Positions 1-10,199 of a DNA stretch of 64,000 nt are shown in pieces. Within the stretch, counting starts at the first letter, position 1. Every line of letters begins with the position of its first letter. Origin of the DNA: Eutrigla gurnardus (lineage: Eukaryota; Chordata; Actinopteri; Perciformes; Triglidae). The translations under genes and the position numbers were made by a program. The notes under the pieces were generated by a model. The model made no database searches and was not told the origin of the DNA. It was given only the letters and a program-made list of their open reading frames with translations. Location: the NCBI GenBank assembly GCA_963514095.1, contig OY741284.1, forward strand, positions 4,532,501 to 4,596,500. Reading direction: 5' to 3'.

Positions 1-343
1 TCAACACATGATCGCTGTTCTCTTTTTTGACAAAACTGAGTGACTAAACATTGATATCAACCTTCTAACTATTGTAAACATACATTTAAATGCCCATCTC
101 ACAGAAACTTGCATTAAATGAAATATTTAACCTAAAGCTACACACAGACACACACACTTAGAAATCACACATCAATAATCACGCTTGCAACCTCCCTTTA
201 TTTATTTACAGTATTACATAATAATTAAAAAACAGGATCTAAAAACACATTCAATACCAAAAATGACTTCCGACTTTGATGTTCACACTATTTGCAATTT
301 TCACATGAATTTACATTCTGCACAGAAGACAAAATTTCTACAT
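1..343. other. Non-coding flank, nothing recognised
   Basis: AT-rich sequence with a short CA-rich patch around 143-160. No open frame with protein-like composition, splice-flanked exon or known repeat is visible. Confidence 0.4.
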
Positions 344-405
344 CAGTGTCCATTGTCCAATCTAGTTCAAACTTCAGTGTCCATTGTCCAATCTAGTTCA
401 AACTT
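344..405. repeat. 31-bp tandem duplication (2 copies)
   Basis: The 31-bp unit that starts CAGTGTCCATTGTCC at 344 is repeated exactly from 375 to 405. It is a simple local duplication with no coding meaning. Confidence 0.9.
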
Positions 406-1080
406 GTCAAGTTTCATAAGTGTCCCACCCTGAACGCGTCTACACTGCAATATTGACTCACAATCAGAGCGCCACCTAATGGAACCATGAAATGTGACTG
501 ATTTTATGCCATTTTTCTGAGTAACAGCCCGCCCTTTAGGTTGGGCGTACGTGCATGAAATATTTTTTGCTAGGTAGACTATGTGGAGATGTACAAAAAT
601 CCTCTTGGACCCACTGCCTAAAGTCAACATGAAGTGGGCAAAAACAATGTTTTAAACCCACTGTGTAACTCACTCATTCCTCTCACTCACTAATCCGTGC
701 AGAGCGGACACACACACAGGCAGCAACCACTAGGGGGAGGCAGAGGTCTATCAGTGAGACATGGAGAAGGTTGTCAGCTCTGTGACTGTAAACAGACGGT
801 GAATGGAAGGAGCTTCTGTCTCTGTTTAATGCAGTTCCAGTCTGCTTTCCACCAGATCAACCGTCATAAAACTTTCCACACCTGCTAATGACTTTATACA
901 TTGTCTAATCTGTTCCAAATTTTACATGCACCTCAGACAGCTTTCAGTTGAACCTTCGCCATAAACATCAAAACTATTATAACTATTATAAACACGGTCC
1001 CAGTGTCGTGGAACTTTGCACCCCAGTCGAGCACGACAACTTCAATCATCTGATATGGTGATTGATGCGACGATTCAGGC
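406..1080. other. Non-coding, unassigned
   Basis: No convincing exon, promoter or repeat is visible. The few small open frames are short and of random composition. Confidence 0.35.
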
Positions 1081-1081
1081 A

Positions 1082-1283
1082 AGGGACGACCGGCTGCGTG
1101 GCAATGGCCGGGGACGACGCGCACCGTGGCGGTGGCCGGGGACGACCCACGCCGTGGCGGTGGCCGGGGACGACAGACGCCAGCCGTGGCGGTGGCCGGG
1201 GACGACCCGCGCCGTGGTGGTGGCCGGGGACGACTGGCAACGTGGCGGTTGCCGGGGACGACCCGCCCCGTGGCGGTGGCAAG
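1082..1283. repeat. GC-rich 28-bp minisatellite, about 7 copies
   Basis: The core GGCCGGGGACGAC recurs at spacings of 28, 28, 32, 28 and 28 bases (its run of four Gs starts at 1110, 1138, 1166, 1198, 1226 and 1254), joined by CCGTGGCGGT. GC content is far above the surroundings. The repeat keeps several frames open on both strands (Gly/Arg/Asp-rich), which follows from the repeat and is not evidence of a gene. It ends about 100 bp before a 5' LTR. Confidence 0.9.
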
Positions 1284-1381
1284 GCCAGGCGGTCCGTCAC
1301 GTCAGGCGGCCGTAGCACTAACCGAGTTACGTGCCATGCGAGGGCCCGTTATCACTGCTCGCAGTTTTAATTATCCTTATC

Positions 1382-1802
1382 TGTTACAGCCCCAGTGCTG
1401 TAATGCTCTGGGTGTGTTTCTTGTATTGTGTTTTTTCTTTCACCCCCTCAGGTGACGCCCTCGTCCTCCCCCTCCTCCTTGTGGGTGGGTGTGTGTGGAT
1501 CGCACACCTGAAGCTGCGTCACAATTAGGTTGTGTATAAAAGAGGCTGTGGATGTCATTGAACGGAGGCCTGTGACGGAGAGAGGAGAGAGCTGATCTCC
1601 AGAAGCCCGAGAGCCAGAGCTACGGCGTAGTGTGTTCTTGCTGCGACTCAGAGCTGTCTGAGCTTGATACTACTTCTATTTTGTGGGCAATAAAGCCGTT
1701 TTTGTTCTACATTCTTGCTACCGTTTCCTTTGTTTCCTTTACGTCCCGTTTCTTATTTACTATGTTACTCCCGTCATCCCCTAGCCCTACCGGGACGTAA
1801 CA
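1382..1802 (+). repeat. 5' LTR
   Basis: 421 bp with terminal TGTTAC/GTAACA inverted repeats. It holds a TATA box (TATAAA, 1535-1540) and a polyadenylation signal (AATAAA, 1689-1694), which place U3, R and U5 in the usual order. It matches the 3' LTR at every position I compared. Confidence 0.95.
1535..1540 (+). promoter_or_regulatory. LTR TATA box
   Basis: TATAAA followed by AGAGGCTG in the U3 region. Transcription would start about 25-30 bp downstream. The same motif sits in the 3' LTR near 7456-7461. Confidence 0.7.
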
Positions 1803-1806
1803 TATT

Positions 1807-1824
1807 TGGGGGCTCGTCCGGGAT
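1807..1824 (+). promoter_or_regulatory. Primer binding site, tRNA-Pro type
   Basis: TGGGGGCTCGTCCGGGAT starts four bases after the 5' LTR. It is the classical 18-base site complementary to the 3' end of tRNA-Pro, also used by gammaretroviruses. It primes minus-strand DNA synthesis. Confidence 0.9.
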
Positions 1825-2341
1825 AGTTTAGGAGCCGGAGAAAACTGGAAGCGTTTTTCACCCACAGTCTGTGGTGGTGAGTAGTGCTGGTCGTCCGGTG
1901 TGTCATTTGTTTTGCCATTTCAACTGTGCATGTAACTGCTCCTCAGGTGAGATTAGGGGAGTGTCCAGCCTGGTTGTTCACCAGCCTTTCCATCGGGCAC
2001 TCTTTTGTTATTTTGTCTTTTTTATTTTCGGAGTAATCCTGGGCGGGGATAACATTCCCTGTCGGAGGCAGGCGTTTCAGGGCCTCGGCCGCTGATAGTT
2101 AGTCTTTAAAGTCGCCTCGAGCCCGGCACGCTCCAGAAGATATACAGGTAAAGTCAAAATAGGTAGGATCTGAGGAGTTGGTTCTCGCGCAGTTGGACAG
2201 GTAAGGATTGTGTGTGTGGTGTCGGACGTCAGTAGCCTACTGGATTTTGTTTTAGCGATCGCGACCCGCTGTAATTTGTTTGAGGAGCGTGCTGCTCTGA
2301 ACTAGCCGGTGGCTAGGTGTTTTTTGTTGTTCGTTTAAATA
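1825..2341 (+). other. Untranslated leader of the Gmr1-like element
   Basis: About 500 bp between primer site and gag, the usual place for packaging signals. No long open frame is expected here. Several GT-AG-like signals (for example CAGGTAAAG near 2146-2154 and CAGGTAAGG near 2199-2207) could act as splice sites, but this is not shown. Confidence 0.5.
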
Positions 2342-2545
2342 GTGAGTATGGCGACATTTGTGTTGGATGAGTTCGTGGCTAATCCCAAGGTGGAGAAGCT
2401 CGAGCTGTGTAAAAAACGCGATTTGTTCGAGATAGCGGCGAAATATGAATTGCCGGTTTCAACGGCGTGGGTGAAGGGAGAGCTTAAAGCGTCTGTTCTT
2501 ACCCGATTAGTGGAGCAAGGTGGTACCTGGGTCGGATCCTCCTAG
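2342..2545 (+). pseudogene. Gag N-terminus (frame-separated)
   Basis: A 67-codon frame that starts with MSMATFVLDE. It is helical and charged, as expected for the N-terminal matrix-like part of Gmr1-type Gag. It overlaps the main gag frame in another register and probably continued into it, so a one-base indel near 2519 is the simplest explanation. A programmed frameshift cannot be excluded. The ATG at 2348 (MATFVL) is an equally good start. Confidence 0.6.
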
Positions 2546-4790
2546 CTTGGCCGCCGGCGAGGACCGTTCCAGCTCGCCAGAGCTCCCGGCCGTCGGCCGC
2601 TCCGTTCCTCGGCTGGGGGAGGCGGCACGGTCAAGTCCAGTAAATCCTACTCCTGAGGTAGGGCGAGTTGGGCCGGAGCTGAAGCCGTTCACTTTGCCTC
2701 GGTTTGAACCACTCTCGGTTGAGTCAACTCCCGGTTCGAAGGTAGATGCTCGGCTAAAGCTCCGGATAGCTCGTCTTCAGTTAGACCAGCAGGAGAGGAG
2801 GGAAGAACGGGAGTTTCAGCTCCGTAAGGAGTTGGAGCTCAGGCGTTTAGAGGCTGACACTGCGGTTAAAATGCGCCAACTGGAGCTGCAGAAGGAGACG
2901 GTCAGTTCTCCGGGTAGTGTCCGCTCATCAAATCATCCTTTCGACGTGAGTAGGAATATTTTGTTGGTTCCCCCGTTTCGTGAGAGTGAGGTTGAGTCTT
3001 ACTTAACTGCGTTTGAGCGTCTCGCCGGTGCTTTACACTGGCCGAAGGATGTGTGGGCTATATTACTCCAGTGTAAGCTAACAGGAAAAGCTCAGGAGGC
3101 TTGTGCTTCTCTATCCGTGGAGGATGGTCTTAACTTTGACAAAGTCAAAAGCGCAATTCTACGTGTGTATGAACTCGTGCCTGAGGCGTATAGACAGAGG
3201 TTTAGAAACCTCAGAAAAACATCTAGCCAGACATACGCTGATTTCGGGAGGGAGAAGGTGCTTCTGTTTGACCGCTGGTGTTCTGCGTGCAAGGCTGACG
3301 ATCTGAAATCTCTACGTGAACTTATGTTGATAGAGGAACTTAAGAATTGTTTGCCAGACCGTATTGTTGTTTATTTGAACGAGCAAAAGGTGGCCACTCT
3401 GCAGCAGGCCGCGTATTTTGCTGATGAGTTTGCTCTTACCCATAAACCGGCGTTTGTAAAACAGTATGTCCCTAGTGCGGCTCTCAGAACTCCAACTGAT
3501 GTGCCGGGGACGGGAACCTCTGTGACGCGGGCGGTAGCGGGTAATTCAGAAAAGTTGTGTTTTTTTTGTCATAAACCTGGTCATGTGGTGGCTGACTGCC
3601 AGTCCCTGAAGCGTAAACGTCAGGCGTCGGGGGCGGGGCAGCCCAAAGGTGTTGGGCTCATTAAAACAGCCCCCGTGGTGGAGCTGCCTAATGCTTTAGG
3701 TGTGCCTGATGAGTGTTTTAAACCATTCATTTTCCCAGCTCATGTTTCCCTCACAGGAAAAGCTGAGGACCAGCGTCCTGTCACCGTGCTGCGGGACACT
3801 GCTTGCTCACAGTCCCTCATCCTCTCAAAGGTGCTGCCTTTGGGTGCCGAGTCGGCCTGCGATGTGAGTGCGGTGGTCAGAGGAATTGAGATGGGGTTTG
3901 TACCAGCCCCCCTCCACATAGTTCACGTGCAGTGCCAGTTAATAACCGGTTTCTTCCCAATAGCAGCTCGTACTAGTTTTCCTGTGGATGGGGTCGACCT
4001 TATCATGGGAAATGATGTGGCTGGGGGTAAAGTGTTTCCATTACCAGAAGTGGTTGTGAGTCCCCTTCCTCAGTCTGAGCCTGATGACCTAGCTAAGCAC
4101 CATCCAGGAGTTTTTACTGCTAATGTGCTCACTCGAGCGCAGTTTGTTAAGCAGGCTAAAGATGTTGACCTGTGTGATTCAATGTTTGCTTCTGCCCTAG
4201 CTGAGGATAGGTTGCCCCCTGTTGGTGGGATGGTGGATTGTACCCTCCGGGAACCTAAAGCCAGAGTGCCTGCATCTACAGACCCATTGCCGCTAACACG
4301 TAAGGCACTGATTGATGCTCAGAAAAGTGATCCATCCCTGGAAAAATGTTTTGCTGCAGTGGAGCACAACGCTGGTGAAGGTGTGGTGAGGCAATCATTC
4401 TTTGTTGATAAAGGTGTCTTGATGCGTAAGTGGGTTTCACAGCCAGATGTGTGTGGGGAGGACTGGAACACAGTGTATCAAATTGTCATTCCTCTGGAGT
4501 ATCGACATCATATAATGGAGTTGGCACATGAACACTTATGGTCTGGTCATTTAGGAGTCACGAAGACACATAATCGCATTCTCAAACATTTCTTTTGGCC
4601 GGGTATGAAGGCGGGGGTAGCACGTTACTGTAAGACTTGCTGCACCTGTCAGATTGTGGGGAAACCAAATCAGGTTGTGCCTCCAGCCCCTCTGCACCCT
4701 ATTCCAGCGTTCGGTGAGCCATTTGAACGTGTGATTGTGGACTGTGTGGGTCCGTTGCCTCGTACCAAGTCGGGTATGAATTTATGTTGA
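2520..4790 (+). pseudogene. Gag-protease-integrase N-half polyprotein
   Basis: One open frame of about 756 codons. In order it holds a Ser/Pro-rich linker and a charged coiled-coil-like stretch (about residues 75-130). A SCAN-like retrotransposon capsid region follows (about 150-310). Next come a CX2CX4HX4C zinc knuckle (CFFCHKPGHVVADC, about residue 349) and a protease-like segment with DTAC at the usual DT/SG position (about 426). The frame ends in an integrase: an HHCC zinc-binding region (HLWSGHLG...CKTC) and the first catalytic Asp region (VDCVGPLP), just before the stop. The Asp-Thr-Ala-Cys is a departure from DTG/DSG, so protease activity is doubtful. The frame has no ATG start and depends on readthrough or repair from the upstream frame. 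The stop at 4788-4790 follows an apparent one-base frameshift inside the integrase core. Confidence 0.85.
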
Positions 4791-6061
4791 CTATAATGTG
4801 TGTTGCCACCCGTTTCCCAGAGGCAATTCCTCTAAGGAAGATCACGGCTCCAGCTATCACCCGAGCTTTAACTAAGTTCTTCACAACATTCGGTCTGCCA
4901 AAAGTGGTGCAGACTGACCAGGGAACTAACTTTCTATCCAACCTGTTTAAGCAAACATTGCGATCGTTGGGCATCTCACATGCTGTGTCCAGTGCCTACC
5001 ACCCCGAGTCACAAGGTGCGCTTGAGAGGTGGCACCAGACCTTAAAATCGATGTTGAGAAAATACTGCCATGAGACTGGTAAGAACTGGGATGAGGGCGT
5101 CCCGTTTGTTCTGTTTGCCATCAGAGATGCAAAACAGGAATCGCTTGGTTTCAGCCCAGCTGAGTTGGTGTTCGGGCACAATGTGCGTGGCCCATTAAAA
5201 GTGTTAACAGAGAAATTTATGTTGGAGTCGGAAAAGATGAATGTGCTGGATTTTGTCTCCCAGAGTAGGGAGCGCTTACAGCATGCCTCTACCCTGGCAA
5301 GGGAAGCACTCGCCGCCTCTCAAAGTGGCATGAAGAGGCGGTTTGACAAGAAGGCAGTGGTGCGACAGTTTAGTCCTGGTGATAAAGTATTAGTCCTGTT
5401 GCCCATGCCTGGTGCGGCTCTTCGTGCACAATTTAGTGGCCCGTATGTAGTTAAAAGTCAGGTGTCACCCACAGATTATATAATCTTGACGCCTGAACGA
5501 AGACGCAAAATGCGGTTATGCCATGTGAACATGCTAAAGCCTTTTCTTTCCAGAGATGTCCCTGAGAGGAAAGGGGAGCCGGTTCCAACAACTACAGCTC
5601 CTGGTGGGGGCGCCGTTTCGTTGGTCTCCACCGGCTACCTGGGTGATGATGGTTTAGAGGAGCGAAGTGATGGGGAACAATCTGGTAGGCTGAGTAACTC
5701 TAGCATGTTGGCAGACATTGACTCTCATCTGTCCTACCTGTCTGACAGGCAACGCAGTGATGTGGTAAAGCTGCTTTACTCACACCCCTCATTGTTTGGT
5801 GATGTGCCTTCTCGTACCAATGTGTTGTCTCATGACATTGATGTTGGCTCTGCTGCCCCAATCAAGCAGCATGCGTATCGCTGCCCACTCCCAAAGAGGG
5901 AGGTGATGAAACAGGAGGCCGAATATCTGTTAGAAAATGATCTAGCTAAGCCCAGCAGCAGCCCCTGGAGCTCCCCGTGTTTGCTTGCTCTTAAAGCCGA
6001 TGGAACGCTGCGCTTCTGCACAGACTTCCGGAAAGTCAACTCTGTTACCGTACCGGATTAA
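4784..6061 (+). pseudogene. Integrase core and C-terminus plus start of RT
   Basis: Continues the integrase in another frame. TDQGTNF carries the second catalytic Asp, and YHPESQGALERWHQ carries the third acidic residue (the Glu of the DDE triad). A GPY/F-like chromodomain-free tail follows (FSGPYVVKSQ, then HVNMLKPF). After an acidic linker the RT begins: PLPKREVMKQEAEYLLE, SSPWSSPCLLALKADGTLRFC and FRKVNSVTV. The frame ends at a TAA (6059-6061) where a sense codon is expected, just before FPLPRMEDC. RT downstream of integrase in one continuous reading direction is direct evidence for the Gmr1 order. Confidence 0.88.
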
Positions 6062-6463
6062 TTTCCGTTGCCGCGGATGGAGGATTGTATCGATAGTATA
6101 GGTCCTGCCTCCATCATCACAAAATTAGACCTTCTCAAAGGATATTGGCAGGTCCCTTTAACAGCCAGGGCGTCGGCTATCTCGGCGTTTGTCACACCAG
6201 ACTGCTTTTTGCAGTATAATGTAATGGCTTTTGGTTTGAGGAACGCCCCTGCTACCTTCCAGCGCTTGATGCACCTGGTGTTGGGGGATGTGTCAGCCTG
6301 TAAAATTTACTTGGATGATGTGGTGGTATATTCTCACTCATGGGCAGAGCATATGGCCACCTTGTCGGAAGTGTTCCAGCGACTGGCTACAGCATCCCTG
6401 ACGTTGAACCTAGCGAAGTGTGATTCGCTAAAGCCACCGTCACCTACCTGGGGAAGCAAGTAG
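6062..6463 (+). pseudogene. Reverse transcriptase palm domain
   Basis: Same frame as the preceding segment, after its stop codon. It shows the RT palm blocks in order: ITKLDLLKGYWQVPL (first catalytic Asp), FGLRNAPATFQRLM, and the catalytic YLDDVVVYS box near 6308-6334. It ends at a TAG after an apparent one-base deletion near 6422-6435. The protein resumes in another frame with VGHGQVRP-like sequence. Confidence 0.88.
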
Positions 6464-6750
6464 GTCATGGCCAAGTCCGTCCGGTAGATGCTAAGGTCCA
6501 GGCAGTGTTGTCCTATCCTATTCCATCCACCAGACGTGAACTCCGGCGGTTTCTTGGCATGACCGGTTACTATCGATGTTTCTGCCGTAACTTCTCTGTC
6601 GTGGTAGCCCCACTTACCAAATTATGCAGCCCTGCTGTGCCTTTTGTGTGGAGTGAAGGGTGTCAAAGCGCGTTCGAGGCAGCCAAGTCTCTGCTCTGCA
6701 GTGCCCCTGTCCTGGCAGCCCCTAATTTCTCTCAAGCATTCAAACTCTAG
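6436..6750 (+). pseudogene. RT connection/thumb region
   Basis: Resumed frame with SYPIPSTRRELRRFLGMTGYYR and the following FVWSEGCQSAFEAAKSLL block. These are the standard Ty3/gypsy RT-RNase H connection. It ends at a TAG (6748-6750) exactly where the RNase H VDAS motif is about to begin, so a sense codon has become a stop. Confidence 0.8.
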
Positions 6751-7110
6751 GTTGATGCAAGTGCATCAGGTGCAGGTGCTGTCCTACTACAGGATGGCGA
6801 TGTTGGCATAAGTCATCCTGTGTGTTATTTCTCCATTAAGTTTAAACGCCACCAACTCAACTACTCTACAATAGAGAAGGAGACGCTTGCCATGCTCCTG
6901 GCTCTTCAACATTTCGAAGTGTATGTGGGCTCGAGTCCCTCCACTGTACTTGTGTACACTGACCATAACCCCCTTGTGTTCCTGGCGCAGATGCGCAACC
7001 ACAATCAGCGCCTGATGCGCTGGGCTCTGTTGGTACAGGGTTATAACATCCGTGTGTGTCACAAGAAAGGGGCCAACAACATTGTTGCAGATGCACTGTC
7101 TCGTGGTTAA
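6751..7110 (+). pseudogene. RNase H domain of Pol
   Basis: Same frame after the stop. VDASASGAGAVL carries the first catalytic Asp, YSTIEKETLAMLLAL the catalytic Glu, and VYTDHNPL the second Asp. The domain closes with GANNIVADALSRG, the usual C-terminus of gypsy RNase H, and a natural stop at 7108-7110. Nothing like integrase follows, which confirms that integrase lies upstream. Confidence 0.88.
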
Positions 7111-7290
7111 GGTGATGAGTCTGTTTGTGCTGCCAATCGGCGTTACGGTCTTGCATATGGTGAGCATGAGCATTCTTTGTTACCAGGTGAGTGTGACCTG
7201 TGGCAAAGGTCTACACGCGTGTGTGAGTAGTCTGTGGTGAAGGTTTAATTGTTTTGTCAGGTGTATGGCTCAACAAACGTGGTTTGTTTT

Positions 7291-7302
7291 TATGGGAGGG
7301 AG
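7291..7302 (+). promoter_or_regulatory. Polypurine tract
   Basis: TATGGGAGGGAG directly before the 3' LTR. This purine run would prime plus-strand DNA synthesis. Confidence 0.75.
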
Positions 7303-7723
7303 TGTTACAGCCCCAGTGCTGTAATGCTCTGGGTGTGTTTCTTGTATTGTGTTTTTTCTTTCACCCCCTCAGGTGACGCCCTCGTCCTCCCCCTCCTCCT
7401 TGTGGGTGGGTGTGTGTGGATCGCACACCTGAAGCTGCGTCACAATTAGGTTGTGTATAAAAGAGGCTGTGGATGTCATTGAACGGAGGCCTGTGACGGA
7501 GAGAGGAGAGAGCTGATCTCCAGAAGCCCGAGAGCCAGAGCTACGGCGTAGTGTGTTCTTGCTGCGACTCAGAGCTGTCTGAGCTTGATACTACTTCTAT
7601 TTTGTGGGCAATAAAGCCGTTTTTGTTCTACATTCTTGCTACCGTTTCCTTTGTTTCCTTTACGTCCCGTTTCTTATTTACTATGTTACTCCCGTCATCC
7701 CCTAGCCCTACCGGGACGTAACA
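7303..7723 (+). repeat. 3' LTR
   Basis: 421 bp, same ends and internal TATA and AATAAA signals as the 5' LTR and no difference found by eye. It is followed by the target duplicate TTATC. Confidence 0.95.
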
Positions 7724-7728
7724 TTATC

Positions 7729-7915
7729 ACTTTTATTTGTATTATTTATTTATCATTATGTTACTTATCTGTGCATTATCTATTACTTTAACCTTTATTT
7801 ATGTCCCCCTTTTATGCAGATTTTTTTTTTGGTGCTACAAACAAAATTTCGTTGTGTTTTATATGCAATGACAATAAATGAATATCAATCTATCTATATC
7901 TATCTATACAAAGCC
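7729..7915 (+). repeat. LINE-like 3' tail with (TATC)n microsatellite
   Basis: The string AATTTCGTTGTG...GCAATGACAATAAATGAATATCAATC followed by TATC repeats resembles the 3' end of common teleost non-LTR elements. No coding part precedes it. The Gmr1-like element inserted immediately upstream or within it. Confidence 0.4.
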
Positions 7916-8520
7916 TACATGCATAATTTAAACATTCAATCGAAAAAGCCTTAAGTTAGTATAGCCTGAGAGGGCCGCTTTAAGATACAGTGTCAATATT
8001 AAACTCTCTTTCAGATAGCCTATCGTGCGGGGTTGTGTACAATCGGATGATAGGTTGTGTGTAATTGGCTAACAAACTGGGAGAAAAGGGGAATGAAATT
8101 GATTCATTTAGCTTCTAAATAAGAAGGATTTGTCAAGAAACGCTGCCAGTAACCAGCAGCCAAAAACAGAATATGGATGTTGCCAGACTTAATGTTACCA
8201 GTAGGCCAAGCTCTCTGAAAGTCAGGCTAGGCAAAGCTACCTACATAGCCTACGACTAAAAAGCTAAAAAAAAAAACTGATGTGGTTGACCAGACCTATC
8301 CTGCTCTATTAGATCACTACATTACTGATCTTGCCTGTAGCAGCCAAAACAAAAAAGACAAGACACCTGAAATGTAGGAAATGGGGGACTGTCCTTATTT
8401 TAGAAAATAGTGGAGCCATAAAGTCAATAACCAATACATATGATGGGTGCAGACCTCTACCTGGCCATTTCACACTGGACGGAGCTGTGCACAATCTGAC
8501 TTCCTGTGGGCCTGGAGGAC
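7916..8520. other. Non-coding, unassigned
   Basis: No exon or known repeat is seen. An 18-base string (CTGGCCATTTCACACTGG, 8461-8478) recurs at 10197-10214, just beyond the following transposon. Confidence 0.35.
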
Positions 8521-9104
8521 CTGGGCCCTCATTTATAAAGCTTGCGTACGCACAAAACGGGGCTGGAAACATGCGCACGCCACTTTCCACGCAAATGTTG
8601 TGATCTATAAAAACCAAACTTGACGGGAAAGTTTGCGTACTCGTAAGCAAACTCTGAGGCATGTGTACCTGTACGCACATTCTGGAGACTGGAAGGGAAT
8701 CAGCAGTAAACGTGAGAAGAACTATATAGTTTTGATGACTCGCACACATTTAATTACACTCCATATCATACGTTAGATCTGCGTTATCATGAGGAACTCC
8801 AGCAATGTTTTTGACGCTTTTAATGAGTGATAGTTTTTTTCATATTAACACCTTCTTTTAAAATCTGACTTGTATCTTAAATCAAAATAATTTTGAAATA
8901 TTGAATCAGCGCTGTCACCGCAGGAGGAGGAGACGGCCCAAATGCATGTAATACAGTATACAATAAATACCTTCCATTAGATCACTGTAGAACACAGCGG
9001 GAATAACTAAATATTCTCCTTATTTATGTACATATATCATCAACGCACATACATACAGCCATTAAGCCATCGTATAATTGTTACACTTATCCTCGTTTTT
9101 AAAC

Positions 9105-9272
9105 CACCAGAGCGCAGAGGAAATGCGCTATAATGAGTGGCACGCTCGTGCGCGCTCAGTCGTGGAGCGTGGAGAGCGCAAATTTATCGATGACCCCGAG
9201 CCACGTCCCACTGACCGACTGGAGGGTTATCAACAGGGCGCAAGAATCCGTGAGGATGTTATGCGTTTGTAA
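9105..9272 (+). pseudogene. Harbinger transposase C-terminal remnant
   Basis: The frame reads SAEEMRYNEWHARARSVVER and ends GARIREDVMRL. This matches the last conserved block of HARBI1/DDE_Tnp_4 transposases (typically a YN...H...R.VVE pattern) and their basic tail. The part with the catalytic acidic residues is absent. Recognition is by pattern only. Confidence 0.6.
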
Positions 9273-9716
9273 TATAAAGTATAAATATATATACTATTAA
9301 TCACAGTGCGCGTTTGCCGTAGCTCATCTGCAACGTTGTTGATGGCGGTGATTGTGTCTCGCTGAAGTTGCAAGACGGCATTAGTGAGCACCCGACCGCT
9401 TGATGTGCCATGCGCCCCGGGGTGCGCTGCTGCTTTGCGCCGGACCCGGACGCTGTGCCGAGGGAGGGCCCGTCACCGTCACCCTCCTCACATCACCCTC
9501 CTCACCGTCACTCTCCTCTACGCCACACGCTGCAGACTCTGGAAGGACAGAAACTATTTAACGTTTTGTTATATATACAATAAAAGTTTAAAATCTGTTC
9601 ACCCTTATCCCTCTGGTCTCAGTCGCGTCTGTGTCTCCCTCCTTTTCGGACACGATCCCCGTCAACGTCACATCAAAATCAAACTTCCTCAAATACTCTA
9701 GCAATACATTAAATCT

Positions 9717-9930
9717 ATGTTAGGAGCGGAAAGATGTCATTTACCTTCAGATCACCGTCCGCTCCGTCCCACTGACGCCGTTGACAGCAGCAGCGATGTG
9801 TTGCCACTCGCACTGCATCTTTTTATTCGTGATCCCGCTGCTGTGGCCACTAAATTAAATTATTGTCCGGGCCTCCACCTCCCCAACAAGTGTCTCTTTC
9901 TCCGTTTCTGAAAAGTAACGTTTCTTCGCT
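9717..9930 (-). pseudogene. Harbinger Myb/SANT-like protein remnant
   Basis: Reverse-strand reading gives AKKRYFSETEKETLVGEV, an in-frame stop, then SGITNKKMQCEWQHIAAAVN. This is the standard Myb-like DNA-binding domain encoded by the second gene of Harbinger elements, where it binds the transposon ends and brings the transposase into the nucleus. One stop interrupts it and the C-terminal part is lost. Confidence 0.65.
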
Positions 9931-10199
9931 ATTTTTCTGACCTGTCGCCGTGATTCACCACACGGAAACGATTGCATGCCGGCTCATTAACATAGTAAAA
10001 TGTGGGCGTGTACAGGGCGGGATTCAGGTACGCACACTTGTAGGTGATCCTGTGATTTATAAAGGGAACATTGCGTACAGCTTGCGTGCGCACAGTTTTA
10101 TAAATCAGATTTTTTTTTGGCGCACGCAAACTTTGGCTTTTTGGCGTACGTACACTTTTAGTAAGGATCCTACGCACAGTTTTATAAATGAGGGCCCTG

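Larger units (their letters stand above)
1377..7728 (+). mobile_element. Gmr1-like Ty3/gypsy LTR retrotransposon, complete but defective
   Basis: Two 421-bp LTRs (1382-1802, 7303-7723) bound the element and look identical by eye. Both start TGTTAC and end GTAACA. The 5-bp target duplication TTATC lies at 1377-1381 and 7724-7728. A tRNA-Pro-type primer binding site follows the 5' LTR and a purine-rich tract precedes the 3' LTR. The protein order is gag, zinc knuckle, protease, integrase, reverse transcriptase, RNase H. Integrase before RT is the order of Ty1/copia, and within Ty3/gypsy it is the known hallmark of the Gmr1 clade first described from cod. The coding region is broken at about five places, so this copy cannot make a full Pol. 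Confidence 0.93.
8521..10199. mobile_element. PIF/Harbinger DNA transposon relic
   Basis: Terminal inverted repeats GGCCCTCATTTATAAA (8524) and their complement (ending 10196) flank the element. A 3-bp target duplication CTG (8521-8523, 10197-10199) fits the 3-bp rule of this superfamily. Sub-terminal motifs with TTGCGTACGCAC recur inverted near both ends. Inside are remnants of both genes a Harbinger element carries: a DDE transposase C-terminus on the plus strand and a Myb/SANT-like protein on the minus strand, converging. Most of the transposase is missing, so this is an internally deleted copy. Confidence 0.8.

Noticed and set aside
1016..1455. Several overlapping 90-109-codon frames on both strands, Gly/Arg/Trp-rich
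   Set aside because: They are all produced by the 28-bp minisatellite, whose unit has no stop codon in most frames; no promoter or splice context.
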